A stretch of 46,208 nucleotides of DNA from Bacilli bacterium (GTDB lineage Bacteria; Bacillota_I; Bacilli_A; RF39; UBA660): contig JAFQQQ010000003.1 of assembly GCA_017410525.1 (NCBI GenBank), positions 1 to 46,208 on the forward strand. The letters are read 5' to 3'. Below the pieces are notes generated by a model, which saw only the letters and a program-made list of their open reading frames with translations, had not been told where the DNA came from and did no database searches. The position numbers and the translations under genes are program-made. Of the stretch, positions 30,438-39,718 are shown piece by piece (position 1 is the first letter of the stretch; the number at the start of each line of letters is the position of its first letter).

Positions 30438-30716
30438 TAAGCCTTTTTTGCGGCTTAACAGATTAAATGTGTTGATTGAGAGAAGTAATAATATAAACTG
30501 ATTAAAGAGAGTTAGTGTTTGGTGCGAACTAACATTAAGTATATTATGAATAACACTCATGAACTATTAACTTGAACAAAGTAAAGTTAATCGGTTGTAA
30601 CCCGTTAAAAATTACACGATTTGATAGAATCGGTAAAGTGGTCATTGATATGACAAGTTGGGTGGCACCGCGGAAATAGTTCGTCCCAAATAGTGAGACG
30701 GATTACTATTATTAAA
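30438..30716 (+). promoter_or_regulatory. T-box leader of the tRNA-Asn/gatCAB/asnA/asnS operon
   Basis: T-box motif GGGTGGCACCGCGG at about 30659-30672. Stem I has AGTA on its 5' side (30484-30487), the AGAGAGTTAGTGTTTGGTG region, and the specifier side GAATAACA, where AAC at 30552-30554 reads Asn. GAA and AAT overlap just before it. The expected terminator pairs around 30676-30686 with 30697-30711 but lacks a proper T run, so the switch may be leaky. Uncharged tRNA-Asn should raise expression of the whole operon. Confidence 0.88.
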
Positions 30717-30718
30717 TT

Positions 30719-30794
30719 GCCTGATTAGCTCAGTCGGTAGAGCGCACGGCTGTTAACCGTTAGGTCGTAGGTTCGAGTCCTACAAGAGGCGCCA
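30719..30794 (+). tRNA. tRNA-Asn(GUU) inside the T-box operon
   Basis: 76 bases with encoded CCA and G73. The anticodon loop CTGTTAA gives GTT; the T arm GTAGG-TTCGAGT-CCTAC and D arm GCTC/GAGC are good. The acceptor GCCTGAT against AAGAGGC has two adjacent mismatches (positions 5-68 G/G and 6-67 A/A). It is transcribed behind the Asn T-box and separated from gatC by a terminator-like palindrome. Confidence 0.9.
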
Positions 30795-30806
30795 TTTTAA
30801 AATAGT

Positions 30807-30830
30807 AACAAGTCTTAAGACTTGTTTTTT
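30807..30830 (+). terminator. Palindromic terminator between tRNA-Asn and gatC
   Basis: Perfect 20-base palindrome (30807-30826) followed by further T. It would release the tRNA transcript or let part of it read into gatC. No separate gatC promoter is clear. Confidence 0.75.
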
Positions 30831-30847
30831 GTTTATAGGAGGATATT

Positions 30848-31138
30848 ATGGTAACAAAAGAAAAACTAAAGGATTATGCTGCTAAATTAATGTTTGATAT
30901 GGATGATGCTGGATACAATAGAACCTTAGAAGAATTTGAAACAGTAGAAAAACATATGGCACTTATCGGTGAAATTGATGGAATAGATAATGTAGAACCT
31001 ATGACTTTTCCATATGTAATATACCATGCAACATTAAGAGAAGATGAAGCAAAAGAATGCTTGACTAATGAGGAAGTACTTGCTAATAGTAAAGATGTAA
31101 AAGCTAATCAAGTTAAAGTTCCAAAGGTGGTGGGATAA
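30848..31138 (+). CDS. gatC: Asp/Glu-tRNA amidotransferase subunit C
   Basis: 96 residues. Helical N-terminus and a C-terminal extended region with VEPMTFPY (the usual VxPxxxP-type segment) and KVPKVVG at the end match GatC, the small subunit that wraps around GatA and stabilises the complex. The ribosome site is AGGAGG. Its last base is the first base of the gatA start (ATGA-type overlap), so translation is coupled. Confidence 0.92.
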   Translation: MVTKEKLKDYAAKLMFDMDDAGYNRTLEEFETVEKHMALIGEIDGIDNVEPMTFPYVIYHATLREDEAKECLTNEEVLANSKDVKANQVKVPKVVG

Positions 31139-32583
31139 TGAAAACGATAATGGGCTATAGAAATGATTTAGATAATTCTAAAATAACAAGTCTAGAATTA
31201 TTTAATGAATCTGTTTTAAAAGCGAATAAATATCAAGGTGAATATAATTCATTTGTAACAATCTTGAATGATTATAATCATCAAGAATCAGATTCATTAT
31301 TAAACGGTATTCCATATGCTTTAAAAGATAACTTTTCAACTAAAGGAATACTTTCAACATCTTCTTCCAATATACTTAAAGATTATGTTCCTGTATATGA
31401 TGCTACTGCATATAAAAAATTAAAAGAATCTGGTGCAGTATTAGTAGGTAAAACGGTACTTGATGAACTTGCTATGGGAGGTACAGGTACTACAGGACAT
31501 ACTGGTATAGTTAAAAATCCTTGGGATAATAATAGACAAATAGGTGGATCATCTGCAGGATCTGCTGCTAGTGTTGCTTTAGGTATTGTTCCATTTAGTA
31601 TAGGTTCAGATACTGGAGACTCCATTCGCAAACCAGCTGCATTCGGTGGAGTAGTAGGATTTAAACCAACATATGGTAGAATTTCAAGATATGGACTTTT
31701 CGCATTCGCATCAAGTCTAGATCATGTAGGTTGTTTTACGAGATGTGTAGAAGATGCAGCTATTGTTACTGATATCCTTAAAGGTAAAGATGAAAGAGAT
31801 ATGACATCTCTTCCTGACGAAAATATTAAATATGTAGATATGTTAGATAATGATATAAAAGGTAAAAAACTTTTCTATATTAAAGAAGTAACTGATTTAG
31901 AAATGTATAAAGAAGCAGGTGAAGAAACTTTAGAAGTTTTAAGAAAGTTTAAAGAAACAATTGAAAAATGTAAAGAATTAGGATTTACTATAGAAGAAGT
32001 TTCAATTGATGAAAAAATACTTAAAGCTATATATCCTTCATATATGACGATTAGTTGTGCTGAAGCAACAAGTAATAATTCTAATCTAACTGGTATAATA
32101 TTTGGTCCAAGAGGTGAAGGAGATAATATAAATAATATTATGTTTGATGCTAGAACTAAAGGATTTAGTGAACTTATAAAAAGAAGATTTATATTAGGTA
32201 GTTATATACTTCAAAAAGAAAATCAAGAAAGATTATTTAAAAATGCAGGGAGAATTAGAAGATTAGTAGTAGATAAAATGAATGAATTATTTAAAGAATA
32301 TGATGGTATGATACTTCCAGCAAGTGGTGGAATTGCACCTAAATTTAATGATGCAATAGATAGAATGAGTGATAGATATTTAATACTTGAAAATCATATG
32401 GCAATAGCTAACTTTGGAGGTTTCCCAAGTATAACTATACCAAATGGTTTTGTTAATAATATGCCTATAGGATTAAATATAACAGGGCCACAATTTAAAG
32501 ATGGAGAAACTTTAAATATAGCTTATAAAATAGAAGAAAAGTTAGGTTATAAAGGGTTAATAAAGGAGGAATATGATGTATAA
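31138..32583 (+). CDS. gatA: Asp/Glu-tRNA amidotransferase subunit A
   Basis: 481 residues, amidase-signature family. The Ser-cisSer-Lys triad is Lys63 (ALKDN), Ser138 (GGSSAG) and Ser162 (TGDSIRKP); the spacing matches characterised GatA. It releases ammonia from glutamine, which GatB uses on Glu-tRNA(Gln) or Asp-tRNA(Asn). The motif reads GDSIR where many have GGSIR, as also seen in mollicutes. It overlaps gatB by several bases. Confidence 0.96.
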   Translation: MKTIMGYRNDLDNSKITSLELFNESVLKANKYQGEYNSFVTILNDYNHQESDSLLNGIPYALKDNFSTKGILSTSSSNILKDYVPVYDATAYKKLKESGAVLVGKTVLDELAMGGTGTTGHTGIVKNPWDNNRQIGGSSAGSAASVALGIVPFSIGSDTGDSIRKPAAFGGVVGFKPTYGRISRYGLFAFASSLDHVGCFTRCVEDAAIVTDILKGKDERDMTSLPDENIKYVDMLDNDIKGKKLFYIKEVTDLEMYKEAGEETLEVLRKFKETIEKCKELGFTIEEVSIDEKILKAIYPSYMTISCAEATSNNSNLTGIIFGPRGEGDNINNIMFDARTKGFSELIKRRFILGSYILQKENQERLFKNAGRIRRLVVDKMNELFKEYDGMILPASGGIAPKFNDAIDRMSDRYLILENHMAIANFGGFPSITIPNGFVNNMPIGLNITGPQFKDGETLNIAYKIEEKLGYKGLIKEEYDV

Positions 32584-34003
32584 GGTTACAATTGGACTTG
32601 AAGTACACTGTGAAGTTAAAACAAATTCAAAAAACTTTTCAAGTTCTAGAAATACATATTCAGAATATCCAAATGAAAATATTGATACAGTAGATATTGG
32701 ACTTCCTGGCATTCTTCCTGTTGCTAATAAAGAAGCATTTAGAAAATCACTAATGATGGCTCTTGCTTTAAATTGTAAAACACCAGATGTAGTTATGTTT
32801 GATAGAAAAAATTATTATTATCCAGATCTTCCTAAAGGTTATCAAATAACACAAATGGAAAAACCTGTAGGCGTAGATGGTTATGTAATGATTAATGTAA
32901 ATGGTGAGGATAAAAAAATAGGAATACATGATATACATTTAGAAGAGGATACTGCTTCTATGGAACACTTCTCTGATTATTCATTAATAGATTATAATAG
33001 AGCAGGAGTGCCACTACTTGAAACAGTAACCACACCGTCTATTCATTCAGTAGATGAAGCTATTGCTTTTCTAGAAGCTTTAAAAGGTATATTCTTATAT
33101 ACAGGTGTATCAGAAGCAAAAACTGATAGAGGCCAAATGAGAGTAGATGTTAATGTTAATTATAGAGATGAAGATGATAACAATATTACACCTAGAGTTG
33201 AAATAAAGAATATAAATAGTTTCAATAGTGTAAGACTTGCAATTGAAGCAGAATTAAATAGACAAATGGATTTGATTTTGGCCGGAAAAGAAAAAGAAGT
33301 GGTTCAAGAAACAAGACGTTTTGATGAAGAAAAGATGGAAACATTCCCAATGCGTTCTAAAGTAGATGCAGTAGATTATAAATACTATATAGAACCAAAT
33401 ATCCCACCTATAAAAATAGAAGATTCTTGGATAGAAGAAATAAAAAAAGATATTCCTATGTTACAATTTGAAAGAATAGAAAAATATATGAGTGACTATG
33501 AATTATCTAGATATGATTCAACAATAATAGTTAAGGATAAATCAGTATCAGATTATTTTGAAGAAACTATAAAATTAGGATGTAATCCAAAAAGTAGTGC
33601 TAACTGGATAACAAGTATAATACTTGGTCATTTAAATAAAAATGATTTAAAAATAAATGATATATATTTAACTCCTAAAATGTTAGTTGAATTAATAAAT
33701 ATGGTAGATAGTGGTAAAATATCATCTAAACAAAGTAAACAAGTATTTACTAAATGTTTAGAAGATAGTATTGAACCTAGCAAAGTAGTAAAAGAATTAG
33801 GTATGACTCAAATTACAGATGATAAAACTATAAGAGATATAGTAGTTAAAGTACTTGATGAACATCCAGATTTAATAGAGGACCATAGAAAAGGGAAAAA
33901 CACTTTTGATTTCTTTGTTGGTCAAGTTATGAAGGCAACTCGTGGTCAAGCTAATCCAGGATTAACCGCTAATATCATTCGTGAAGAAATAGAAAAGAGG
34001 TAA
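32576..34003 (+). CDS. gatB: Asp/Glu-tRNA amidotransferase subunit B
   Basis: 475 residues from the ATG at 32576 (AAGGAGG six bases before); an ATG at 32573 is also possible. GLEVHCEV (N-terminal), KNYYYPDLPKGYQITQ and DRGQMRVDVNV are GatB signatures. The C-terminal YqeY-like tail ends in RGQANPGLTANIIREE. It binds the misacylated tRNA, phosphorylates the acyl group with ATP and amidates it. Its start lies inside the end of gatA. Confidence 0.96.
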   Translation: MYKVTIGLEVHCEVKTNSKNFSSSRNTYSEYPNENIDTVDIGLPGILPVANKEAFRKSLMMALALNCKTPDVVMFDRKNYYYPDLPKGYQITQMEKPVGVDGYVMINVNGEDKKIGIHDIHLEEDTASMEHFSDYSLIDYNRAGVPLLETVTTPSIHSVDEAIAFLEALKGIFLYTGVSEAKTDRGQMRVDVNVNYRDEDDNNITPRVEIKNINSFNSVRLAIEAELNRQMDLILAGKEKEVVQETRRFDEEKMETFPMRSKVDAVDYKYYIEPNIPPIKIEDSWIEEIKKDIPMLQFERIEKYMSDYELSRYDSTIIVKDKSVSDYFEETIKLGCNPKSSANWITSIILGHLNKNDLKINDIYLTPKMLVELINMVDSGKISSKQSKQVFTKCLEDSIEPSKVVKELGMTQITDDKTIRDIVVKVLDEHPDLIEDHRKGKNTFDFFVGQVMKATRGQANPGLTANIIREEIEKR

Positions 34004-34005
34004 TT

Positions 34006-34977
34006 ATGGAATTAGATGTGTTACAAACTCAAAAATATATAAAAAAAATAAAAGATTTTTTCCAATTAACTTTAGCTTCTACATTAGATTTACAAAGAGT
34101 TTCCGCACCACTTTTCGTGTTAAGAGAAACTGGTCTAAACGATCAATTGAATGGATATGAAAAAGCAATAGATTTTAAACTATTTGATAATAAAACAGCT
34201 GAAATAGTTCATTCACTTGCTAAATGGAAAAGATATGCTTTAAGTAAATATAAGTTTCCAGTTCATACAGGGCTTTATACTGATATGAATGCAATTAGAA
34301 AAGACGAAACAGTAGATAATATTCATTCTTATTATGTAGATCAATGGGATTGGGAATATGTAATAAATAAAGATGAAAGAAATGAAGAAACATTAAAACA
34401 AGTAGTTAATAAAATATATGCCGTTTTATTAAAAACAGAAGCATTTATACATAGTGAATTACCACAATTAGAAATGTGTTTACCAGAAAAAATTCATTTT
34501 GTAACTTCTCAAGAGTTAGAAGATTTATATCCTAACTTATCCTCAAAAGAAAGAGAATATGAAATAACAAAAAAATATGGAGCAGTATTCTTAATGAAAG
34601 TTGGAGGAGCTTTAAAATCAGGTAAACCACATGATGGAAGAAGTCCAGATTATGATGATTGGGAATTAAATGGAGACATATTAGTATGGTTTGATACTAT
34701 AAACATGGCACTAGAATTATCTAGTATGGGTATAAGAGTAGATAAAGATAGTTTAATGAAACAATTAGAATTATCAGGAACACTTGATAGATTAGAATGT
34801 GATTATCACAAAATGGTTATAAATAATGAACTTCCATTTACTATTGGTGGAGGAATAGGGCAATCAAGACTTTGTATGTTTTTCTTAAGAAAGAAACACA
34901 TTGGGGAAGTACAAGTTTCAGTTTGGCCAGATACAGTATTAAAAGAATGTCAAGAAAAAGGTATTCATTTATTATAG
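34006..34977 (+). CDS. asnA: Aspartate-ammonia ligase
   Basis: 323 residues, the usual size. Class II synthetase-like fold with VSAPLFVLRETGLNDQLNG, HTGLYTDMNAIRKDE and GGGIGQSRLCMFFL motifs typical of AsnA. It makes free asparagine from aspartate and ammonia with ATP. It lies two bases after gatB and 13 before asnS, so the operon gives both free Asn and a route to charge it. Confidence 0.96.
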   Translation: MELDVLQTQKYIKKIKDFFQLTLASTLDLQRVSAPLFVLRETGLNDQLNGYEKAIDFKLFDNKTAEIVHSLAKWKRYALSKYKFPVHTGLYTDMNAIRKDETVDNIHSYYVDQWDWEYVINKDERNEETLKQVVNKIYAVLLKTEAFIHSELPQLEMCLPEKIHFVTSQELEDLYPNLSSKEREYEITKKYGAVFLMKVGGALKSGKPHDGRSPDYDDWELNGDILVWFDTINMALELSSMGIRVDKDSLMKQLELSGTLDRLECDYHKMVINNELPFTIGGGIGQSRLCMFFLRKKHIGEVQVSVWPDTVLKECQEKGIHLL

Positions 34978-34990
34978 AAAGGAGATACTT

Positions 34991-36364
34991 ATGGATTTAA
35001 AAGATTTATACAAAGATTATAAAAGTTATTTAAATAAACAAATAGAAATACAAGGATGGATTAAAAACCATAGAAAACAAAAAGAATTTGGATTTATTGA
35101 TTTTAATGATGGAACATATTTCAAAAATTTACAAGTAGTTTATGATAATACATTATCTAACTTTGATGAAATATCAAAATTACACATAGGTTCTGCAGTT
35201 ACTGTAAAAGGTACTTTAATAGAATCTCAAGGTAAACAAGATTTTGAGTTAAAAGCAAGTGATGTAATATTAGAAGGTGAATGTCCTGATGATTATCCAA
35301 TTCAAGCAAAAGGTAGACCAACTCGTGAATTCTTAAGAGAAATCGCATATCTTCGTCCTAGAACTAATTTATTTAGTGCGGTATTTAGAGTAAGAAGTGT
35401 TGCTGCTTATGCAATTCATAAATACTTCCAAGATAATGGATATGTATATTTCCACGCACCACTTATAACAGCTAGTGACTGTGAAGGTGCCGGTGAAATG
35501 TTCCAAGTAACTACATTAGATTTAGAAAGAGTTGCTAAAGATGGAAAAGTAGACTATTTAAAAGATTTTTTTAATAAACCAGCTGCTCTTACAGTAAGTG
35601 GACAATTACAAGCAGAAACATTTGCTATGGCATACAAGAAAACTTATACATTTGGACCTACATTTAGAGCTGAAAACTCAAATACAAAAACACATGCAAA
35701 TGAATTTTGGATGATTGAACCTGAAATTGCTTTCTGTGATTTAGAACAAGATATGAATATAATGGAAAGTATGCTTAAATATGTAGTAAATTATGTGCTT
35801 GAAAATTGTCCTGAAGAAATGAAATTCTTTGATAGTTTCGTTGAAAAAGGTTTAATTGAAAAATTAACAAAACTAGTTAATAGTGAATTCACAAGAATTG
35901 ATCATAAAGATGTAATAACTATTCTTAAAGAAGCTAAAGTAGACTGGGAATTCAAACCTGAATATGGTGAAGATATTGCTAAAGAACATGAAAAATATAT
36001 TACAGAATACTTTAATGGACCTGTATTTATTAAAAACTGGCCAAAAGATATTAAAGCATTCTATATGAAACAAAATGAAGATGGAGAAACAGTTGCTGCA
36101 GTAGACCTTGAAGTACCAGGAGCAGGAGAACTTATGGGAGGATCTCAAAGAGAAGAAGATTACGATAAATTAGTTAATCGTATGAAAAAACTTGGAATGG
36201 AAACTGAAGGTTTAGATTGGTATTTAAACTTAAGAAAATTTGGTGGATGTGTTCACTCGGGATTTGGTATGGGATTTGAAAGATTACTTATATATTTAAC
36301 AGGTGTTGAAAATATAAGGGATGTTATACCATTCCCAAGAACTCCGGGAAATTGTGAATATTAA
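34991..36364 (+). CDS. asnS: Asparaginyl-tRNA synthetase
   Basis: 457 residues. An OB-fold anticodon-binding domain (about 15-105) is followed by the class II catalytic core: motif 1 near RVRSVAAYAIHKYF, motif 2 near FRAENSNTKTHANEFWMIEPE, shown in part as TFRAENSNTKTH, and motif 3 at GFGMGFERLLIYLTG. It charges tRNA-Asn directly with the Asn made by AsnA. As GatCAB can also produce Asn-tRNA, this organism may have two routes. Last gene of the operon, ending in a two-way terminator. Confidence 0.96.
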   Translation: MDLKDLYKDYKSYLNKQIEIQGWIKNHRKQKEFGFIDFNDGTYFKNLQVVYDNTLSNFDEISKLHIGSAVTVKGTLIESQGKQDFELKASDVILEGECPDDYPIQAKGRPTREFLREIAYLRPRTNLFSAVFRVRSVAAYAIHKYFQDNGYVYFHAPLITASDCEGAGEMFQVTTLDLERVAKDGKVDYLKDFFNKPAALTVSGQLQAETFAMAYKKTYTFGPTFRAENSNTKTHANEFWMIEPEIAFCDLEQDMNIMESMLKYVVNYVLENCPEEMKFFDSFVEKGLIEKLTKLVNSEFTRIDHKDVITILKEAKVDWEFKPEYGEDIAKEHEKYITEYFNGPVFIKNWPKDIKAFYMKQNEDGETVAAVDLEVPGAGELMGGSQREEDYDKLVNRMKKLGMETEGLDWYLNLRKFGGCVHSGFGMGFERLLIYLTGVENIRDVIPFPRTPGNCEY

Positions 36365-36390
36365 AAAAGTTGGGATTCCAACTTTTTTAA
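36363..36390. terminator. Two-way terminator between asnS and the DUF1846 gene
   Basis: Eleven-base arms 36363-36373 and 36378-36388 with a GATT loop; A and T runs on either side let it work on both strands. The two genes converge on it. Confidence 0.85.
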
Positions 36391-37853
36391 TATTCATTAT
36401 AAAATATAGGTTCAGAAGTCAAATTGATAAGTAAACTTCTTAAAGCATTTAAATCATTTTTTTCAACAATATATGTAGCATGACAATCACAATTATTTAA
36501 TTTTTTAAGATTCTTTAATGCTTTTTCCACTATTGGATTAGTTGCTGAACAAATAGATAGAGCAATTAACACATCGTTTAAATTAAGATTTTTACCATTA
36601 CTTAGTGATTCTTTTTTTAATTTTAATATAGGTTTTAAAACACTAGGTGAGAGTAAATCTATCTCATCAGGAATATCAGTTAAATGTTTAATGCTATTTA
36701 GAATTAAACTAGCAGCAGGGCTAAGTAGTTTAGTTTCTCTACCTGTAATAATAGTACCATCTTCTAATTCTAGAGCCATAGCTCTTTTTTTCTTTAATTT
36801 TTCTTTGCTTTTAGCAGCTTCTATAACAGGTAATAAACTTTTATTTATTTTAAGTTCATTTATAAGAAGTTTAATTCTTTTAGGAATCTCTTCGTCACAT
36901 TTACCTTCTTTAGCATCAACTAATGCTTTATAATATCTTCTAAGTATTTCTTTTTTTGCTGCATCTTTAATTACTTCATCATTTGTAATACAATTACCAA
37001 TAGAATTAACTCCCATATCAGTAGGGGATTTATATATATCTTCACCAGTTATTTTATTTAAAATGTTTTTAAGTACTGGAAAAACTTCTAAATCTCTATT
37101 ATAGTTAACAGAACTTACACCATATGCTTCTAGGTGAAAATAATCTATCATATTTTTATCATTTAAATCAGCAGTAGCTGCTTCATATGCCATATTAACA
37201 GGATGTTTTAAAGGTAGATTCCATACAGGGAATGTTTCAAATTTGGCATACCCAGCTTTTATATCACGTTTATGTTCATGATATAGTTGAGATAAGCAAG
37301 TAGCTAGTTTGCCACTACAAGGACCTGGAGCATTTACAATAACTAAAGGTTTAGTTGTTTCAATATACGGATTAGCACCATATCCCTCTTCACTAACGAT
37401 AACATCTACATCAGTAGGGTATCCTTTAGTAAAAGTGTGGAAATAAGTTTTAACACCCATAGTTTCTAACTTTTCTTTAAATCTTAAAGCAGTGCTTTGA
37501 CCTTTATATAAAGTTATAACAACGCTATTAACAGTTATTCCAAGTTTTCTAAATATATCTACTAGTCTTATAACTTCCATATCATAACTAATACCATAAT
37601 CAGCTCTTATTTTCTTTTCAATATCTTTAGCATTTATACAAAAAATAATTTCACATTGGTCTTTTAATTCTTCAAGTAGTCTAATTTTAGAATCAAGTTT
37701 AAAGCCTGGTAAAACTCTTTTAGCATGATGATCATCAAAAAGTTTCCCACCAAATTCTAAATAAAGTTTATTATCAAACATTTTTATTCTTTCTTTAATA
37801 GTCTTTATTTGTGAATTAACATATAATTCATTATCAAATCCTGTCTTTTTCAT
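36387..37853 (-). CDS. DUF1846 family protein (UPF0371)
   Basis: 488 residues. Full-length match in pattern to the DUF1846 family: the FDNKLYLEFGGKLFDDHHAKRVLPG segment near the start (FDxKLYLEFGGKL), VSEEGYGANPYIETT, NAPGPCSGKLATCLSQLYH and GVNSIGNCI. The middle has a P-loop-like GPCSGKLAT, hinting at nucleotide binding. Crystal structures of relatives are known, but the function is not. Single gene on the minus strand. Confidence 0.88.
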   Translation of the reverse strand: MKKTGFDNELYVNSQIKTIKERIKMFDNKLYLEFGGKLFDDHHAKRVLPGFKLDSKIRLLEELKDQCEIIFCINAKDIEKKIRADYGISYDMEVIRLVDIFRKLGITVNSVVITLYKGQSTALRFKEKLETMGVKTYFHTFTKGYPTDVDVIVSEEGYGANPYIETTKPLVIVNAPGPCSGKLATCLSQLYHEHKRDIKAGYAKFETFPVWNLPLKHPVNMAYEAATADLNDKNMIDYFHLEAYGVSSVNYNRDLEVFPVLKNILNKITGEDIYKSPTDMGVNSIGNCITNDEVIKDAAKKEILRRYYKALVDAKEGKCDEEIPKRIKLLINELKINKSLLPVIEAAKSKEKLKKKRAMALELEDGTIITGRETKLLSPAASLILNSIKHLTDIPDEIDLLSPSVLKPILKLKKESLSNGKNLNLNDVLIALSICSATNPIVEKALKNLKKLNNCDCHATYIVEKNDLNALRSLLINLTSEPIFYNEY

Positions 37854-37920
37854 ATATACCTCCGGTTACTATATAAACATCATAACAATTATAACATGTT
37901 TAAAATTATAAAAAATAGTC

Positions 37921-37998
37921 TTTTATTTCATATTTGAAAGTGGTATAATTGATTTGGACACTCCTAAAAAGGTATTAGTCTTTTTTTTTGACATATAT
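37921..37998 (+). promoter_or_regulatory. Promoter and leader of the symporter gene
   Basis: Extended -10 TGGTATAAT (37941-37949) with a weak -35 box. The leader has a weak inverted repeat (about 37957-37980) followed by nine T (37981-37989), so it may act as an attenuator. Confidence 0.45.
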
Positions 37999-38018
37999 TT
38001 AACTAGGAGGTTTTTTTG

Positions 38019-39215
38019 ATGTTAAAAAGAATGTGGAAAAATTATAGATTTCCAATAATACTTTTATCTTCTATAATTATAGGATGTATTTTAGGAATCA
38101 TATTAAAAGAAGATGCAGTATATTTAAAACCAGTTGGAACAATATTTATAAATATGCTTTATGTAGTTGTAGTGCCACTCGTATTTTTTACTATTTCAAG
38201 TAGTATATCTAGTATTAAAAGTTTAAAAAAACTAGGTAAAATATTTAGAGTAATGTTTATAGTATTTATAATAACTAGTGGTATTGCTGCTTTATTTATG
38301 TTACTAGGAGTTAAAATATTTGATCCAGTAGGTAATATAAATTTAAGTCTTACTAGTGGTGTTAAAGAAACAATAGATATCGGTAGTAAAATAGTAGATA
38401 TGGTAACAGTAGGTGACTTTTATCAATTACTATCTAAAAATAGTATGTTACCTTTAATAATTTTTTCTTGTATTTTTGGTTTTGCAGTTAATATGACTAA
38501 ATCAGAATCAAATAAAATATCGAATGTATTAGATTCTATATCTAAAGTCATGATGAATGTAATTAAAATAGTTATGTATTATGCTCCAATAGGACTATGT
38601 GCTTACTTTGCATCACTTGTTGGAGAATATGGTAAAGAAATAATAGGTAGTTATGCTAGAAGCATGATATTCTATCTAATAATGGCAGTTATTTATTATG
38701 TAATATTCTATACAATTTATAGTTATATTGCTAGAGGTAAAAAAGGAGTTAAAGATTTCTTTAAACATATTTTTACACCTACAGTAACCTCACTTGGTAC
38801 ATGTTCATCACTTGCTAGTCTTCCTTCAAATATGGAAGCTGCAAATAAATTAAAAATAGATGAAGATGTATTTAGAACAACACTTCCTATAGGTGCAACT
38901 ATGCATATGGAAGGTTCTGCTATGGCCTCAATACTTAAAATAGCATTCCTTTTTGGAATATTTGGTAAGAGTTTTACAGGTATTGATACATATTTAATAG
39001 CTATACTTATTTCGGTACTTTCTGGAGTAGTTATGTCTGGTATACCTGGTGGTGGATTAATAGGAGAGATGTTAATAGTATCTTTATATGGATTCCCGCT
39101 TGAAGCATTTCCTATAATCGCAACAATAGGTTGGATAGTAGATCCACCTGCAACTTGTCTTAATGTAGTAGGGGATGTAAGTAGTGCAATGTTAATAGAA
39201 AAACATGTTGAGTAA
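38019..39215 (+). CDS. Dicarboxylate/amino acid:cation symporter (DAACS)
   Basis: 398 residues from the ATG at 38019 (AGGAGG eight bases before). Eight hydrophobic helices and the GltPh-type signature: a serine-rich hairpin (TVTSLGTCSSLASLP), MHMEGSAMASI in helix 7, and the second hairpin GVVMSGIPGGGLIGEM followed by WIVDPPATCLNVVGD in helix 8. It takes up glutamate, aspartate, Ser/Thr or dicarboxylates with Na+ or H+; the substrate cannot be fixed by eye. Single gene. Confidence 0.92.
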   Translation: MLKRMWKNYRFPIILLSSIIIGCILGIILKEDAVYLKPVGTIFINMLYVVVVPLVFFTISSSISSIKSLKKLGKIFRVMFIVFIITSGIAALFMLLGVKIFDPVGNINLSLTSGVKETIDIGSKIVDMVTVGDFYQLLSKNSMLPLIIFSCIFGFAVNMTKSESNKISNVLDSISKVMMNVIKIVMYYAPIGLCAYFASLVGEYGKEIIGSYARSMIFYLIMAVIYYVIFYTIYSYIARGKKGVKDFFKHIFTPTVTSLGTCSSLASLPSNMEAANKLKIDEDVFRTTLPIGATMHMEGSAMASILKIAFLFGIFGKSFTGIDTYLIAILISVLSGVVMSGIPGGGLIGEMLIVSLYGFPLEAFPIIATIGWIVDPPATCLNVVGDVSSAMLIEKHVE

Positions 39216-39227
39216 CATGTTTTTTTG
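39201..39227 (+). terminator. Intrinsic terminator after symporter
   Basis: Nine-base arms 39201-39209 and 39214-39222, then T. The symporter stop is in the loop. Confidence 0.8.
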
Positions 39228-39260
39228 TGCTATACTTTAAAAGTAGTAAAGAGGTGTTAT

Positions 39261-39674
39261 ATGAAAGAAAAATCTTGTGGAGCAATAGTATACAAAAAAG
39301 AAAATCAGGAATTAAAGTTTTTATTAGTTCATCAATACAATAGTCATTATAGTTTTCCTAAGGGTCATATGGAAGAAAATGAAACAGAACTTGAAACAGC
39401 TCTAAGAGAAATCAAAGAAGAAACAAATTTAGATGTAGAAATTGATACTAGTTTTAGATATCAAATTACATATTTAGTTGAACCTAAAAATATTATGAAG
39501 GATGTCGTTTATTTTGTTGCTACCCCTAAAACATTTGAATTAATATCTCAAGTAGGAGAAATAGATGAGTGCGTATGGTGTAGTTATGAAGAAGTATTAG
39601 AAAAGTTAGAATTTGATAATATAAAAGAAGTTTTTGAAAATGCATATAATTATATAAAAAATAAAAATATTTAA
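39261..39674 (+). CDS. Nudix hydrolase
   Basis: 137 residues from the ATG at 39261 (GAGGTG before it). The Nudix box runs from GHMEENETELETALREIKEET, i.e. G-x5-E-x7-RE-x2-EE, near residues 35-56 and carries the Mg2+-binding Glu residues. The start KEKSCGAIVYKK and KGH resemble diadenosine tetraphosphate (Ap4A) hydrolases, so a bis(5'-nucleosyl)-tetraphosphatase is plausible. Single gene. Confidence 0.88.
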   Translation: MKEKSCGAIVYKKENQELKFLLVHQYNSHYSFPKGHMEENETELETALREIKEETNLDVEIDTSFRYQITYLVEPKNIMKDVVYFVATPKTFELISQVGEIDECVWCSYEEVLEKLEFDNIKEVFENAYNYIKNKNI

Positions 39675-39681
39675 TTTAGGG

Positions 39682-39709
39682 TTGACAAAACAAAAAAATA
39701 AGTTATAAT
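39682..39709 (+). promoter_or_regulatory. Promoter of the tandem leader
   Basis: TTGACA (39682-39687), 16-base spacer, TATAAT (39704-39709). Confidence 0.8.
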
Positions 39710-39718
39710 GTTAGTTAA

